Positions 37,561 to 45,516 are shown, counted from the first letter of the stretch. The stretch is 56,934 nucleotides of DNA from Micromonospora arida (GCF_003857035.1 NZ_QGSY01000173.1:1-56934), one strand, 5' to 3'. The notes: a model not told the origin generated them from the letters alone. Translations and numbers: made by a program.

Positions 37561-38729
37561 CAGCGGTTGGCCTCGTCGAGCAGCGGGAGCCCGGTGGCGA
37601 GCCGACCGACGAAATCGTGCAGCGCGTCGGTGGTCGGCGCCATCACCCGGGCCGCGCGGGCGTCCCGGAAACGGCGCTCGAGGCCCAATTCCTTGCGGAA
37701 GGCGCTGCCGCCGCAGAGCTGCATCGCGCCATCGGTCACGTCGGCGACGGTCTCGCCGGCGAGCGCCTTGACCTGGAGCACCCGCAGCATCGCGTCGTCG
37801 CGGCCGGTCTCCAGTGCGGTCAGCGTGTCGCCCAGGAAGGCGCGTAGCGCGTCGGTACGGATCATCAGCCGGGCGAGGTCGCGTCGGGTGACGGGCGCGT
37901 CGCGCAGGGCGGCGCCGGTGTGCGCGAGCGTGGTCCCGGTGAGATGTCGGCCGGCCTCGGCCACCGCGCTGTCGGCGAGACCGAGACAGAAGGCGGCGTT
38001 GAGCACCAGGAACCAGGGCAGGACCGCGCCGAGCGCGGTGTCCAGCCCGGCCCCGTCGGCCGCCATCCTCGCCGTCGACGGAACTCGCAGCCCGTCGGCG
38101 GTCATCGGGCGGGAGCCGTTGCCCCGCAGACCCAGCCCGTCGAAGTCGCCGGTCACGCTCAGGCCGGCGCTGTCGGAAGGCACCAGCCACAGCGTCATCG
38201 GGCCGGCGTCGCGGGTCAGCGGAAGGCTCGACCAGACGTAGCTGTTGGCCTCGCCGGCCGCGGTGACCCAGCTCTTACGGGCGTCGAGGCGGACGGTGTC
38301 GTCGTCGGCGACTGTCGCGGTGCCGGTCGGCGACCAGAAGTGGCTGCGCGAGCCGTACTCGGAGAACGCCAACGTGGTGAGGTGATCGCCGGCGGCGATG
38401 GCCGCGCGGACGTCCCGGGGACCGTGCGCCTCGATGACGGCGGTCGCCGCGTAGTGCATGAGCACCACCATCGCGGTGGACCCGCACTCGGCGGCCAGCC
38501 GCTCGATCACCTCGGCGACCGCCCGCATGCCGTGGCCGGCGCCGCCGACCTCGGTCGAGGAGGCCAGGCCGAGCAGGCCGGCTGCGGCGAGAGCGTCGAC
38601 ACCCGGACGGGGGAAGGCCCCATTCCGGTCGACGATCGGTGCCTGCGGGCGGATCACGTCGTCGATCACCGTGCCGAGTGTGTCCGTGGGATCGGTGGCG
38701 GTCTGGGCATTGTCGACACTGGTCGTCAT
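37560..38729 (-). CDS. Acyl-CoA dehydrogenase-like flavoprotein
   Basis: This is a 389-residue protein of the acyl-CoA dehydrogenase superfamily. The helical N-terminus ends in RLAAECGSTAMVVLMHY, the middle has the FAD-side beta strands (LAFSEYGSRSHFWSP, KSWVTAAGEANSYVW), and the C-terminus has VTDGAMQLCGGSAFRKELGLERRFRDARAARVMAPT. The catalytic Glu of mainstream members is not obvious, which resembles the monooxygenase-type (DszC/SfnC) branch. First gene of a three-gene coupled operon; AAGGGG precedes the ATG. Possible role: FMN-dependent attack on a sulfur- or nitrogen-containing substrate. Confidence 0.78.
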   Translation of the reverse strand: MTTSVDNAQTATDPTDTLGTVIDDVIRPQAPIVDRNGAFPRPGVDALAAAGLLGLASSTEVGGAGHGMRAVAEVIERLAAECGSTAMVVLMHYAATAVIEAHGPRDVRAAIAAGDHLTTLAFSEYGSRSHFWSPTGTATVADDDTVRLDARKSWVTAAGEANSYVWSSLPLTRDAGPMTLWLVPSDSAGLSVTGDFDGLGLRGNGSRPMTADGLRVPSTARMAADGAGLDTALGAVLPWFLVLNAAFCLGLADSAVAEAGRHLTGTTLAHTGAALRDAPVTRRDLARLMIRTDALRAFLGDTLTALETGRDDAMLRVLQVKALAGETVADVTDGAMQLCGGSAFRKELGLERRFRDARAARVMAPTTDALHDFVGRLATGLPLLDEANR

Positions 38730-38807
38730 GCTCGGTACCCCTTAAGGCAGGCCGATGGGACCGCCGCCGACACTATCCGAACCCATAGACGCAGCGCGAG
38801 CGTCGGA

Positions 38808-39755
38808 TCACCGCCTGGCGCGGGCGTTGTCCCGGTGGGGTCGGCCGTGCCCGTCGTCCCGGTCGATGCGCAGCTCGCGCTCCAACTCGGTGATGACCGC
38901 CCGCAGGTCGTCCAGCCGTTGGGTGAGCGCGATCCGGTCCACCTCGTCCGGTACGCCGTCGCCGTCCTCGTCGTACCCGGGAGCCAGTCGCTCGGTCATC
39001 TCCAACCGGCGGGCCTCCTCCATGGAGTTCACGATGACCGCGATGAGGATGTTGAGCAGCAGGTTGACGGTGATGACCACGTAGCTGACGTAGTAGAGCA
39101 GCGTCCACGGTGAGATCGCCATGCCCTGCTCGATGAGGTCCGGCAGTGTCTCCAGCGACAACAGCACGAACAACGTCAGCAGCGATCGGCCGATGTCGCC
39201 GTACTCCTCCGGATACCTGTTGCCGAAGATCAGCCAGCCGGCCATGCCGTACACGTAGAGCGTCACCACGGCCAGGGCGAGGAACCCGGTGACGCCGGGC
39301 AGGCTGCGCCACAGCGCGGAGACGATGGTCCGCAGGCCCGGTGAGAACCGGACCAGGCGGACCATGCGGGCGACCCGGACGACCCGTAGCAGCGCCGGGT
39401 CGCCGTGCAGGCCCGGGATGAAGATCGCCGTGATCACCACGAAGTCGAAGACGTTCCAGCCGTGTCGGAAGAAGTCCTGTGGGCGCCTGCCGTAGGCGGC
39501 CAGCCGGACGGCGATCTCGACGACGAAGACGGCCCGGAAGAACAGCTCCAGCGCGTGCAGCGCGGTGCCCGCAGGGCTGAGATCGTCGTACGTCTCCAGG
39601 CCGAGAACGATGCCGTTGGCGAGGATGACCACGACGATGGCGATCTCGAAGGGCCGTGACCGGGCGAGCCGGTCGCAACGGTCGATCCAACCCGAGCGGT
39701 GCGGCGGCGGTGTGGATGGACCACCCCGCTGGGCGGGCACGGGTGCGTCACTCAC
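38808..39755 (-). CDS. Voltage-gated cation channel with EF-hand-like C-terminus
   Basis: This is a 315-residue single-domain six-helix channel related to bacterial NaV proteins. S1 begins near residue 36. S4 has five Arg every third residue (R124, R127, R130, R133, R136). The pore loop reads LLSLETLPDL (residues 198-207), against TLESW in NaChBac. S6 spans about 216-243. After it, DEDGDGVPDEVD (262-273) matches an EF-hand calcium loop, then a coiled coil (275-297). The GTG start has no Shine-Dalgarno and is overlapped by a 29-codon leaderless ORF. Ion selectivity cannot be decided from sequence. Confidence 0.85.
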   Translation of the reverse strand: MSDAPVPAQRGGPSTPPPHRSGWIDRCDRLARSRPFEIAIVVVILANGIVLGLETYDDLSPAGTALHALELFFRAVFVVEIAVRLAAYGRRPQDFFRHGWNVFDFVVITAIFIPGLHGDPALLRVVRVARMVRLVRFSPGLRTIVSALWRSLPGVTGFLALAVVTLYVYGMAGWLIFGNRYPEEYGDIGRSLLTLFVLLSLETLPDLIEQGMAISPWTLLYYVSYVVITVNLLLNILIAVIVNSMEEARRLEMTERLAPGYDEDGDGVPDEVDRIALTQRLDDLRAVITELERELRIDRDDGHGRPHRDNARARR

Positions 39756-39837
39756 CAGTCGGCCGGCTCGATGAGGCGCGCCGGGCCGGGGCCCACTGCC
39801 GGCCGTCGTCGTGGCGGTGCGGCTGGTGTGCGGGCAT
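39748..39837 (-). CDS. Leaderless 29-residue leader ORF coupled to the channel gene
   Basis: The ATG at 39837 follows TAGGCT (39845-39850) by seven bases and so can be +1 of the transcript. The ORF encodes MPAHQPHRHDDGRQ followed by WAPARRASSSRPTGE and ends in GTGAGTGA, where the first GTG is the channel start. Its codons end mostly in G or C, as in real genes here. Ribosomes finishing it would be placed at the channel start, which otherwise lacks a binding site. Confidence 0.55.
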   Translation of the reverse strand: MPAHQPHRHDDGRQWAPARRASSSRPTGE

Positions 39838-39938
39838 GCCCACCAGCCTAGCCAAGATCAACGACGCTGCGCGACCGCGCCGTCCGTGCGGCGTGACTCG
39901 TTCGCCGCGCGTCGGCGTGATCCGTGGGGCGACGACAC

Positions 39939-39968
39939 AAATCGCGAACGGCGTTTGCGGTTTACAGT
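39939..39968 (+). promoter_or_regulatory. TetR operator and leaderless promoter
   Basis: AAATCGCGAACG and CGTTTGCGGTTT (39939-39963) form a 25-base imperfect palindrome, 10 of 12 pairs matching. It overlaps TACAGT (39963-39968), six bases before the GTG of the TetR gene. Position fits autorepression. Confidence 0.55.
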
Positions 39969-39974
39969 AGATCG

Positions 39975-40661
39975 GTGAGTGACGCACCTGCGGGCGGCCC
40001 CGACCGGCAGCCGATCTGGAGCAGGCCCGAACGCGGCAGCCGCGGCCCCGCCCCGGCGCACAGCCGGGACGCCATCGTCGTGGCCGCCATCACCCTGGCC
40101 GACACCGAAGGGCTGGCCGCGGTGTCGATGCGCGCCGTGGCCGCCGCGCTCGGTACCGGCGCCGGTTCCCTCTACCGCTACCTGTCGTCCCGCGACGACC
40201 TGCTGGACCTGATGACCGACCGGGCCGTGGGGGAGCTGCGCCCGTACCCGCAGGTGGAGGGCGACTGGTTGGAGACGATGGTGCTGCTGGGGCGCCGGCA
40301 GTTGGCGCTGTTCGGTGCCCACCCGTGGCTGCTCGAGTTGATCCACCGGCCGTCCGGCATCGGTCCGCAGAGCCTGGCCTGGTTCGACAACTGCATCCGG
40401 ATCCTGGAACCCGTGCGCTGCCCCGTCGCCGCCAAGTTCGAGGCCATCGCGATGATGACCGGCGTGGTGAGCCTCTTCGCCCGCCGCGAGTCCCCCGCCG
40501 GGGCGTTCAGCTTCGCGGGAGTGGACCTCGCGGCGTACCCGCACCTGGTTGCGGCGTTCAGTCAGCCCTCCGGACCGGCACCCCGGGCGGATCTCGTCGA
40601 ACGAACCCTGCGCAGTCTGCTGACCGGCCTGCTGCTCGGGGAGTCGACCGAGGCGGGCTGA
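39975..40661 (+). CDS. TetR/AcrR-family regulator with TetR_C-type ligand domain
   Basis: This is a 228-residue regulator. A Gly/Pro-rich N-terminal extension of about 30 residues precedes the HTH (AIVVAAITLADTEGLAAVSM, AVAAALGTGAGSLYRYL). The rest, with QLALFGAHPWLLEL and AIAMMTGVVSLFARR, resembles the tetracycline-repressor C-terminal group. GTG at 39975 is leaderless. Target other than itself unknown; the divergent mini-ORF/channel transcript starts about 90 bases away. Confidence 0.87.
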   Translation: MSDAPAGGPDRQPIWSRPERGSRGPAPAHSRDAIVVAAITLADTEGLAAVSMRAVAAALGTGAGSLYRYLSSRDDLLDLMTDRAVGELRPYPQVEGDWLETMVLLGRRQLALFGAHPWLLELIHRPSGIGPQSLAWFDNCIRILEPVRCPVAAKFEAIAMMTGVVSLFARRESPAGAFSFAGVDLAAYPHLVAAFSQPSGPAPRADLVERTLRSLLTGLLLGESTEAG

Positions 40662-40780
40662 CCACCTCCGGCGTACCGGTGGTGTCTGCCGGTCCTCCGC
40701 CCACCTCGACGCCCGCTGGTCTAGGTTCTCGATGGTGAGCGGGACCAGGCGACCCCGCGCCAACTGCGGAGAGGTGCGCG

Positions 40781-41140
40781 ATGTCCGACTCTGATCTTGC
40801 CGACCTGCGCCAACGGGCCAAGGACGGTGACCGGGACGCGGTCGACCAGCTCGTCGAGCTCGCGGGGGAGCGGGGCGACCTGGGCGAGTTGCGTCAGCTG
40901 GCCGAGGATGGCAACGCCGACGCGGCGGCCCAACTTGTCGAACTCGCCACCGAACTCGGCGACACGAAAGAGCTGCGGCGTCTCGCCGACCAGGGTGACC
41001 GGGACGCGGCTGACCAACTCGTCGAGTTGGCCGCGGAGCGGGCGGACGTCGGTGAACTCCGTCGGCTCGCCGACGGCGGGAACTCTGACGCGGCCGACGT
41101 CCTTGCCGAGCTTACCGAGGAGCAGGGCGAGGCGGAGTAG
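40781..41140 (+). CDS. 28-residue alpha-helical repeat protein
   Basis: This is a 119-residue acidic protein built almost wholly from four 28-residue units of the pattern ELRxLAxxGxxDAxxQLVELAxExGD (residues 5-32, 33-60, 61-88, 89-116). Each unit is a predicted helix-turn-helix like Sel1/TPR repeats. The units are 84-base DNA repeats of high similarity. GGAGAGG precedes the ATG. No catalytic motif; probably a protein-binding solenoid of unknown partner. Confidence 0.8.
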   Translation: MSDSDLADLRQRAKDGDRDAVDQLVELAGERGDLGELRQLAEDGNADAAAQLVELATELGDTKELRRLADQGDRDAADQLVELAAERADVGELRRLADGGNSDAADVLAELTEEQGEAE

Positions 41141-41143
41141 TCG

Positions 41144-41172
41144 GCCGGGACGCGGGAGCGCCCGCAGCCGGC
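41144..41172. terminator. Possible hairpin between convergent genes
   Basis: GCCGG...CCGGC with an inner CGGG/CCCG pairing lies in the 33 bases between the repeat protein and acetyltransferase ends. Confidence 0.35.
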
Positions 41173-41173
41173 G

Positions 41174-41638
41174 TCACGTTGCGGTGGTGAGATATCGGCG
41201 GTAACCGAGAGCGGACTGCGCGAACCCGATGGACGCGTAGAACCGGTGGGCGTCGGTACGCGCGGCGTTCGACACCAGCTGGACCTTGTAGCAACCGGCC
41301 GCCGTCGCCTCGTCGAGCGCCGCCAGCATGAGGGCCCGGGCGACTCCACGACGGCGCCAGCCAGGCGCGACCACCACGTTCTCCACCACCATGTACGGTC
41401 GCGCGCCGTGGGTGAGGTTGGGGGCGACGAGGGTGTCCAGGGTGCCCACGAAGGTGTCTCCGGCGACGGCCAGCAGGAGGCGGCGTCCGGCTTGGGCGTG
41501 CAGGTCGCGCCAGGCGGTCGCGAGCCGGGCGGCGTCCGGCCGAGCGTCGTCGGGAGCGAGTTGCCACAGCACGTCGAAGACCAGCTCGGGGTCGTCCTGC
41601 TCCACGGCGGCGCGGACCACGAGGTCGTCGCCCTTCAC
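41174..41638 (-). CDS. GNAT-family N-acetyltransferase
   Basis: This is a 154-residue acetyltransferase. VVAPGWRRRGVARALMLAAL gives the acetyl-CoA-binding loop (RRRGVA), and VQLVSNAARTDAHRFYASIGF the conserved C-terminal motif. The substrate is not evident. The GTG at 41638 has no Shine-Dalgarno; it is overlapped by the stop of a 32-codon leaderless ORF (GTGA), which probably delivers ribosomes. Confidence 0.85.
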   Translation of the reverse strand: MKGDDLVVRAAVEQDDPELVFDVLWQLAPDDARPDAARLATAWRDLHAQAGRRLLLAVAGDTFVGTLDTLVAPNLTHGARPYMVVENVVVAPGWRRRGVARALMLAALDEATAAGCYKVQLVSNAARTDAHRFYASIGFAQSALGYRRYLTTAT

Positions 41639-41733
41639 CGGGCGGACGCCGGAGTGTCCAGGTCGGACTGCAACGCGTGCCGACGTGGCGACCCGACGGG
41701 CCGGGAGAGCTGCTCATCGACGTGCCTCACCAT
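41635..41733 (-). CDS. Leaderless 32-residue leader ORF coupled to the acetyltransferase
   Basis: The ATG at 41733 lies seven bases after TATCCT (41741-41746). The ORF encodes MVRHVDEQLSRPVGSPRR and 14 further residues (HALQSDLDTPASAR), and its TGA overlaps the acetyltransferase GTG as GTGA. No match to a known protein is evident. The arrangement mirrors the leader ORF before the channel gene. Confidence 0.5.
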   Translation of the reverse strand: MVRHVDEQLSRPVGSPRRHALQSDLDTPASAR

Positions 41734-41818
41734 GCCGCCGAGGATACGTGTGCGGCTTCAGCGTCGAGGCGGGCGACGGCGACCGGGCCGCCGCCGCCCG
41801 CTTCGGCAATGAACTCGG

Positions 41819-42676
41819 TCAGGCCCGCGCGGCCCGGATGGCGTCGCGCAGTGGGGTGCTCGGCCGGCCGAGCAAACGGCTGAGGTCGTCGCTGTCGGTT
41901 GCCAGTTCGCCATTGGCGATCGAGTGGTCGAGCGCGGCGACGAAGCCGGCGGTGCCCGCGTCCAGGCCGACGTTCTCCAAAGCGGAGGCCAGCTCGGCGG
42001 CGGACATGTCCTGGTGGACGACGGTGGTGCCGGTCACCTCCGTGACGGTCTCGGCCAGCTCGTCGAAGGTGAACGCGGAGCCGCCCAGTTCGTAGACGGC
42101 GTTGCCGTCTTCCTCGCGGGCCAGCGCGGCCACGGCCGCCCCCGCGTAGTCGGCCCGGGTCGCCGCAGAGATCTTGCTGCCGCCGGTGGCGCCGAGGATC
42201 GTGCCGGACCCCAGGTACTGCGGGAGCTGGTCGGTGTAGTTCTCGGTGTACCAGCTGTTGCGCAGCACGGTGTAGGGCAGACCGGACGCGGCGAGGACCT
42301 CCTCGGTGGCCTTGTGCTCCGGGGCGAGCGGGTTCGCTGTGGTGTCGGCCTTCAGGATGCTGGTGTAGATGAGACGCTCCACCCCGGCGAGCTTGGCGGC
42401 GTCGATGACCGCGGTGTGCTGCGCGACGCGCTGACCGGGAGTGTCGCCGGAGATGAGCAGCAGGCGGCGTACGCCGGCCACGGCGCCGGGCAGCGTCGAC
42501 GGGTCGTCGTAGCTGGCCTTACGGATCTCGACCCCGCGCGTGGCCAGGTCGACGGCCTTCTCCGGGCTGCGGACGATGGCGGCGATCTCGGCGGCGGGTA
42601 CTCCGCTGTCGAGCAACTGCTCGATCACCAGGCGGCCCAGCCGGCCGGTGGCGCCGGTGACGGCATAGGTGGGCAT
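41819..42676 (-). CDS. NmrA-like NAD(P)H:quinone oxidoreductase (QorB type)
   Basis: This is a 285-residue atypical short-chain reductase. The Rossmann motif is YAVTGATGRLGRLVIEQLL; the rest follows the QorB/NmrA pattern (LLLISGDTPGQRVAQHTAVI, LIYTSILKADTTANPLAPEH, TVLRNSWYTENY). It lacks the catalytic Tyr-x3-Lys of classical SDRs, as usual for the group. GGAGG lies before the ATG. Divergent from an HxlR regulator; such pairs form the quinone/thiol-responsive QorR-QorB module. Confidence 0.87.
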   Translation of the reverse strand: MPTYAVTGATGRLGRLVIEQLLDSGVPAAEIAAIVRSPEKAVDLATRGVEIRKASYDDPSTLPGAVAGVRRLLLISGDTPGQRVAQHTAVIDAAKLAGVERLIYTSILKADTTANPLAPEHKATEEVLAASGLPYTVLRNSWYTENYTDQLPQYLGSGTILGATGGSKISAATRADYAGAAVAALAREEDGNAVYELGGSAFTFDELAETVTEVTGTTVVHQDMSAAELASALENVGLDAGTAGFVAALDHSIANGELATDSDDLSRLLGRPSTPLRDAIRAARA

Positions 42677-42704
42677 GGGAACCTCCGAGGGGTGGGAACA
42701 GATC

Positions 42705-42718
42705 AGTAAGCACTTACT
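42705..42718. promoter_or_regulatory. Candidate HxlR operator
   Basis: AGTAAGCACTTACT has perfect 6-base arms and lies in the 87-base region between the divergent quinone reductase and HxlR genes. Confidence 0.55.
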
Positions 42719-42763
42719 AATCTACAGCACTAACCAATAGGCGGCATGAGATAGGCTGGTGAG

Positions 42764-43168
42764 GTGAGCGACATGCCGGCCCAGGACCCGGCGGGGCCTA
42801 CCCAGGAATTCGTCAGCGATGTCTTCGCGCGGGGTTGCACCTCCCGTGCGGCGTTCGAGGACGTCACCTCGAAGTGGGCCTCGCTGGCCCTGTTGGCGCT
42901 CGGCGAGGGCCGCTACCGGTTCAACGCGCTGCGTCGCCGCATCGACGGGGTCAGCGAGCGGATGCTCTCCCAGACCCTGCAGACCCTCGAACGCGACGGG
43001 ATGCTCACCCGCGAGGTGCTCACCGCGATCCCACCGCGCGTCGAATACTCGCTGACCCCGCTCGGCGCCCGGGTCGCCGAGCAACTGCGTGGCCTCGCCG
43101 ATCTGCTGGAGGCCTCGGTGCCCGAGTTGCAGACCGCCCGCGACAGCCGCGAGCGCGACCGGGGCTAA
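42764..43168 (+). CDS. HxlR-family redox regulator (QorR-like)
   Basis: This is a 134-residue winged-helix protein. The recognition region is GVSERMLSQTLQTLERDGML, the wing PRVEYSLTPLGARV. The N-terminal FARGCTSRAAFEDVTSKW carries a Cys in the position used by QorR/YodB-type regulators to sense quinones or diamide. The GTG start follows TAGGCT (42752-42757) by six bases, indicating a leaderless transcript. It probably represses itself and the divergent reductase. Confidence 0.87.
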   Translation: MSDMPAQDPAGPTQEFVSDVFARGCTSRAAFEDVTSKWASLALLALGEGRYRFNALRRRIDGVSERMLSQTLQTLERDGMLTREVLTAIPPRVEYSLTPLGARVAEQLRGLADLLEASVPELQTARDSRERDRG

Positions 43169-43172
43169 GGCC

Positions 43173-44129
43173 TTAGGACGATCCCGCCCCGGCTTCGCGT
43201 CGCGCCATGACCGTCCGTGGGCTCTGGCGGATGCGCTGGGTCGCCACGACGCATCCCAGCACCACCAGCGCCGCCGCGATCGAGGCGGGGGAGACCACCT
43301 CGCCGAGCAGCAGCGCCGACCACCCCAGGGTGAGCACCGGCTGGGCGAGTTGGACCTGGCCCACCTGCGCTATGCCGCCCCGGGCCAGGCCCGCGTACCA
43401 GGCGAAGAAGCCCAGGAACATCGAGACCGCGGTGAGATAGCCGAACGCCGACCAGCCGAGAGCGTCGGCCTGCGGCGGACTGGCGGCGGCGGCAACGGCC
43501 GTGACGGGAACGGTGACGGGCAGCGAGAGCAGCAACGCCCAGCAGATCGTCCGAGCGCCGCCCAGCTCGCGGGCGAGCGCGCCGCCCTCGGCGTAGCCAA
43601 GGCCGCAGAGCACGACCGCCGCGAGCAGGAACAGGTCGGGCAGGGTGAGGGCCCCGCCTACCGCGCCGCTGGCGCCGAGAAAGGCGAGCACCGCCAGCAG
43701 TCCGCCGGCACTCACGATCCAGAACAGCGGCGGCGGGCGTTCGCCGGCCCGCAGCACCGCGAACACCGCCGTCATCGCGGGCAGCACGGCGATGACGACC
43801 GCGCTGTGCGCGGAGGTCTGGGTGAGAAGCGCCATCGAGGTGAACAAGGGAAAGCCGACGATGACTCCGAGCGCGACGATCGGCAGCCGTTGCCACTGAC
43901 CGCGGGTAGGCCGCGGTGCGCCGGTGAGACGCAGGTACGCCCAGGCCAGCAGCCCCGCGCCGACAGCGCGGCCGAAGGCGACGAACCACGGGTCGAGCTG
44001 CTGCACGACGATGCGGGTGGCTGGAAGCGACAGGCTGAAGCCGAGCACGCCCAGTGCGCCGAGGCCGAGCCCGACGATCCGATCCGCTGTTACCGTGGTT
44101 CTGACAGTAGCGCTACTCTTGTCCCTCAT
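43173..44129 (-). CDS. EamA/DMT-family transporter
   Basis: This is a 318-residue membrane protein with ten hydrophobic segments in two EamA halves (first half from GLGLGALGVLGFSLSLPATR, second from LPDLFLLAAVVLCGLGYAEG). Family members export amino acids or other small metabolites. The ATG at 44129 shares bases with the ATG of the divergent MocR gene (CATG). On the minus strand TTGGAT, 17 bases and TACCGT end five bases before the ATG, so the transcript may be leaderless and start inside the MocR coding frame. Confidence 0.87.
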   Translation of the reverse strand: MRDKSSATVRTTVTADRIVGLGLGALGVLGFSLSLPATRIVVQQLDPWFVAFGRAVGAGLLAWAYLRLTGAPRPTRGQWQRLPIVALGVIVGFPLFTSMALLTQTSAHSAVVIAVLPAMTAVFAVLRAGERPPPLFWIVSAGGLLAVLAFLGASGAVGGALTLPDLFLLAAVVLCGLGYAEGGALARELGGARTICWALLLSLPVTVPVTAVAAAASPPQADALGWSAFGYLTAVSMFLGFFAWYAGLARGGIAQVGQVQLAQPVLTLGWSALLLGEVVSPASIAAALVVLGCVVATQRIRQSPRTVMARREAGAGSS

Positions 44130-44163
44130 GGAGAACGGTAACGCAGCCCAACGCGTTATCCAA
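44090..44163. promoter_or_regulatory. Overlapping divergent leaderless promoters with palindrome
   Basis: Rightward: TTACCG (44090-44095), 18 bases, TACTCT (44114-44119), then the MocR ATG eight bases later. Leftward: TTGGAT (44158-44163), 17 bases, TACCGT (44135-44140), then the EamA ATG five bases later. AGTAGCGCTACT (44106-44117) is a perfect palindrome over the rightward -10, a likely MocR operator. Confidence 0.5.
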
Positions 44164-45516
44164 GATCTGCGGAGTCTCGCTGCCGCCGCCGGTCCCGGTG
44201 CCCGGTTGCCCTCGGTACGCGAGCTGACCGCCCGACATCAGGCCTCGCCGGTCACCGTCGCCGAGGCGATCCGTCAGTTGGCGGCCGAGGGGCTGATCGA
44301 GGCGCGACCCGGCCGGGGCACCTTTGTGGCCACTCCGCCGGACCAGCCGGGCGTACCCGACCTGTCCTGGCAGACCGTCGCGCTCGGGCCCCGCCGGTTC
44401 GGTCAGGATGAGATGCAGGCGCTGTTGGCGCTGACGCCCGCCGGAACGATCCCGCTGTCCGGTGGTTACCTCCATGCGGACCTACAGCCTGCCGCTGCGC
44501 TCGGCGCCGCCCTCACCCGAGCCGCCCGCCAGCCCGCGAGTTGGCAGCGTGGGCCGGTCGAGGGTCGCGCGGACCTGCGCGCCTGGTTCGCCCGCGAGGC
44601 CGGGGCAGGGCTGCACGCCGAGGACGTGGTGATCTGCCCCGGCGGGCAGGCCGCCCTGTCGTCCGCGTTGCGGGCGCTCACCGCGCCCGGCGACGCCCTG
44701 CTCGTCGAGTCGCCGACCTACCTGGGTGCGTTGGCCGCGGCCCACGCGGCCGGGCTGCGGGTGGTGCCCGTGCCGGCTGACGCCGACGGGGTACGGCCCG
44801 ACCAACTCGCCGCCGCGTTCGCCCGCACCGACGCCCGGCTCTTCTACTGCCAGCCCCTTTACGCCAACCCGCACGGCGCGACGCTGGCGGAGCACCGCCG
44901 GGCGCAGGTCGCCGAGGCCGTACGCGACGCCGGGGCGTTCCTGATCGAGGACGACTATGCCCGTGACCTCACCATCGACGGCCCGGCCCCGCCACCACTG
45001 GCCAGCGATGATCTCGACGGTCACGTCATCTACCTGCGCTCGCTGACCAAGTCGACCGCCCCCGGGCTACGCGTCGCCGCCATCGGAGCCCGTGGCCCGG
45101 CCGGGGCGCGACTGCGCTCCGCGCGGCTGCTCGACGACTTCTTCGTCGCCGGACCACTGCAACAGGCGGCGATCGACTTCCTCACCTCTCCGGCGTGGTC
45201 GCGGCATCGCCGGGCACTGCGCACGGCCCTCCGGACACGCCGTGACGCGTTGCTGACCGCACTACGTCGGCATCTGCCAACCCTTGCTCCCCAGTCGATC
45301 CCACGTGGGGGCATGCACCTCTGGGTGCGCCTCGCCGCCGGCACCGACGACGCGGCACTGGCCGCTGCCGCAGCGGCCGAAGGCGTCGCCGTCTTCCCGG
45401 GCCGGCCCTGGTACGCGGCCGAGCCCCCGGCCCCGCACCTACGCCTCACCTACGCGGCAGCCGCGCCCGAACTCATGGACGAGGCCGTTCGACGCCTCGC
45501 CCGCGTCCTCCGTTGA
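44128..45516 (+). CDS. MocR-family PLP-dependent transcriptional regulator
   Basis: This is a 462-residue fusion of a GntR winged helix (residues 15-75, LPSVRELTARHQASPVTVAE, wing ARPGRGTFVA) and an aminotransferase class I-like domain (90-460). The PLP-domain shows CPGGQAALSSALRAL, QPLYANPHGATL, LIEDDYARDL and the Lys site YLRSLTKSTAPGLRVA. MocR proteins usually activate neighbouring metabolic or transport genes when an amine-PLP adduct forms; the divergent EamA exporter is the likely target. Confidence 0.92.
   Translation: MENGNAAQRVIQDLRSLAAAAGPGARLPSVRELTARHQASPVTVAEAIRQLAAEGLIEARPGRGTFVATPPDQPGVPDLSWQTVALGPRRFGQDEMQALLALTPAGTIPLSGGYLHADLQPAAALGAALTRAARQPASWQRGPVEGRADLRAWFAREAGAGLHAEDVVICPGGQAALSSALRALTAPGDALLVESPTYLGALAAAHAAGLRVVPVPADADGVRPDQLAAAFARTDARLFYCQPLYANPHGATLAEHRRAQVAEAVRDAGAFLIEDDYARDLTIDGPAPPPLASDDLDGHVIYLRSLTKSTAPGLRVAAIGARGPAGARLRSARLLDDFFVAGPLQQAAIDFLTSPAWSRHRRALRTALRTRRDALLTALRRHLPTLAPQSIPRGGMHLWVRLAAGTDDAALAAAAAAEGVAVFPGRPWYAAEPPAPHLRLTYAAAAPELMDEAVRRLARVLR

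Noticed and set aside
38937..38972. EF-hand-like loop taken as proof of calcium binding
   Set aside because: Only the loop pattern is seen; flanking helices of a paired EF-hand are not certain, so it is kept as a hypothesis only.
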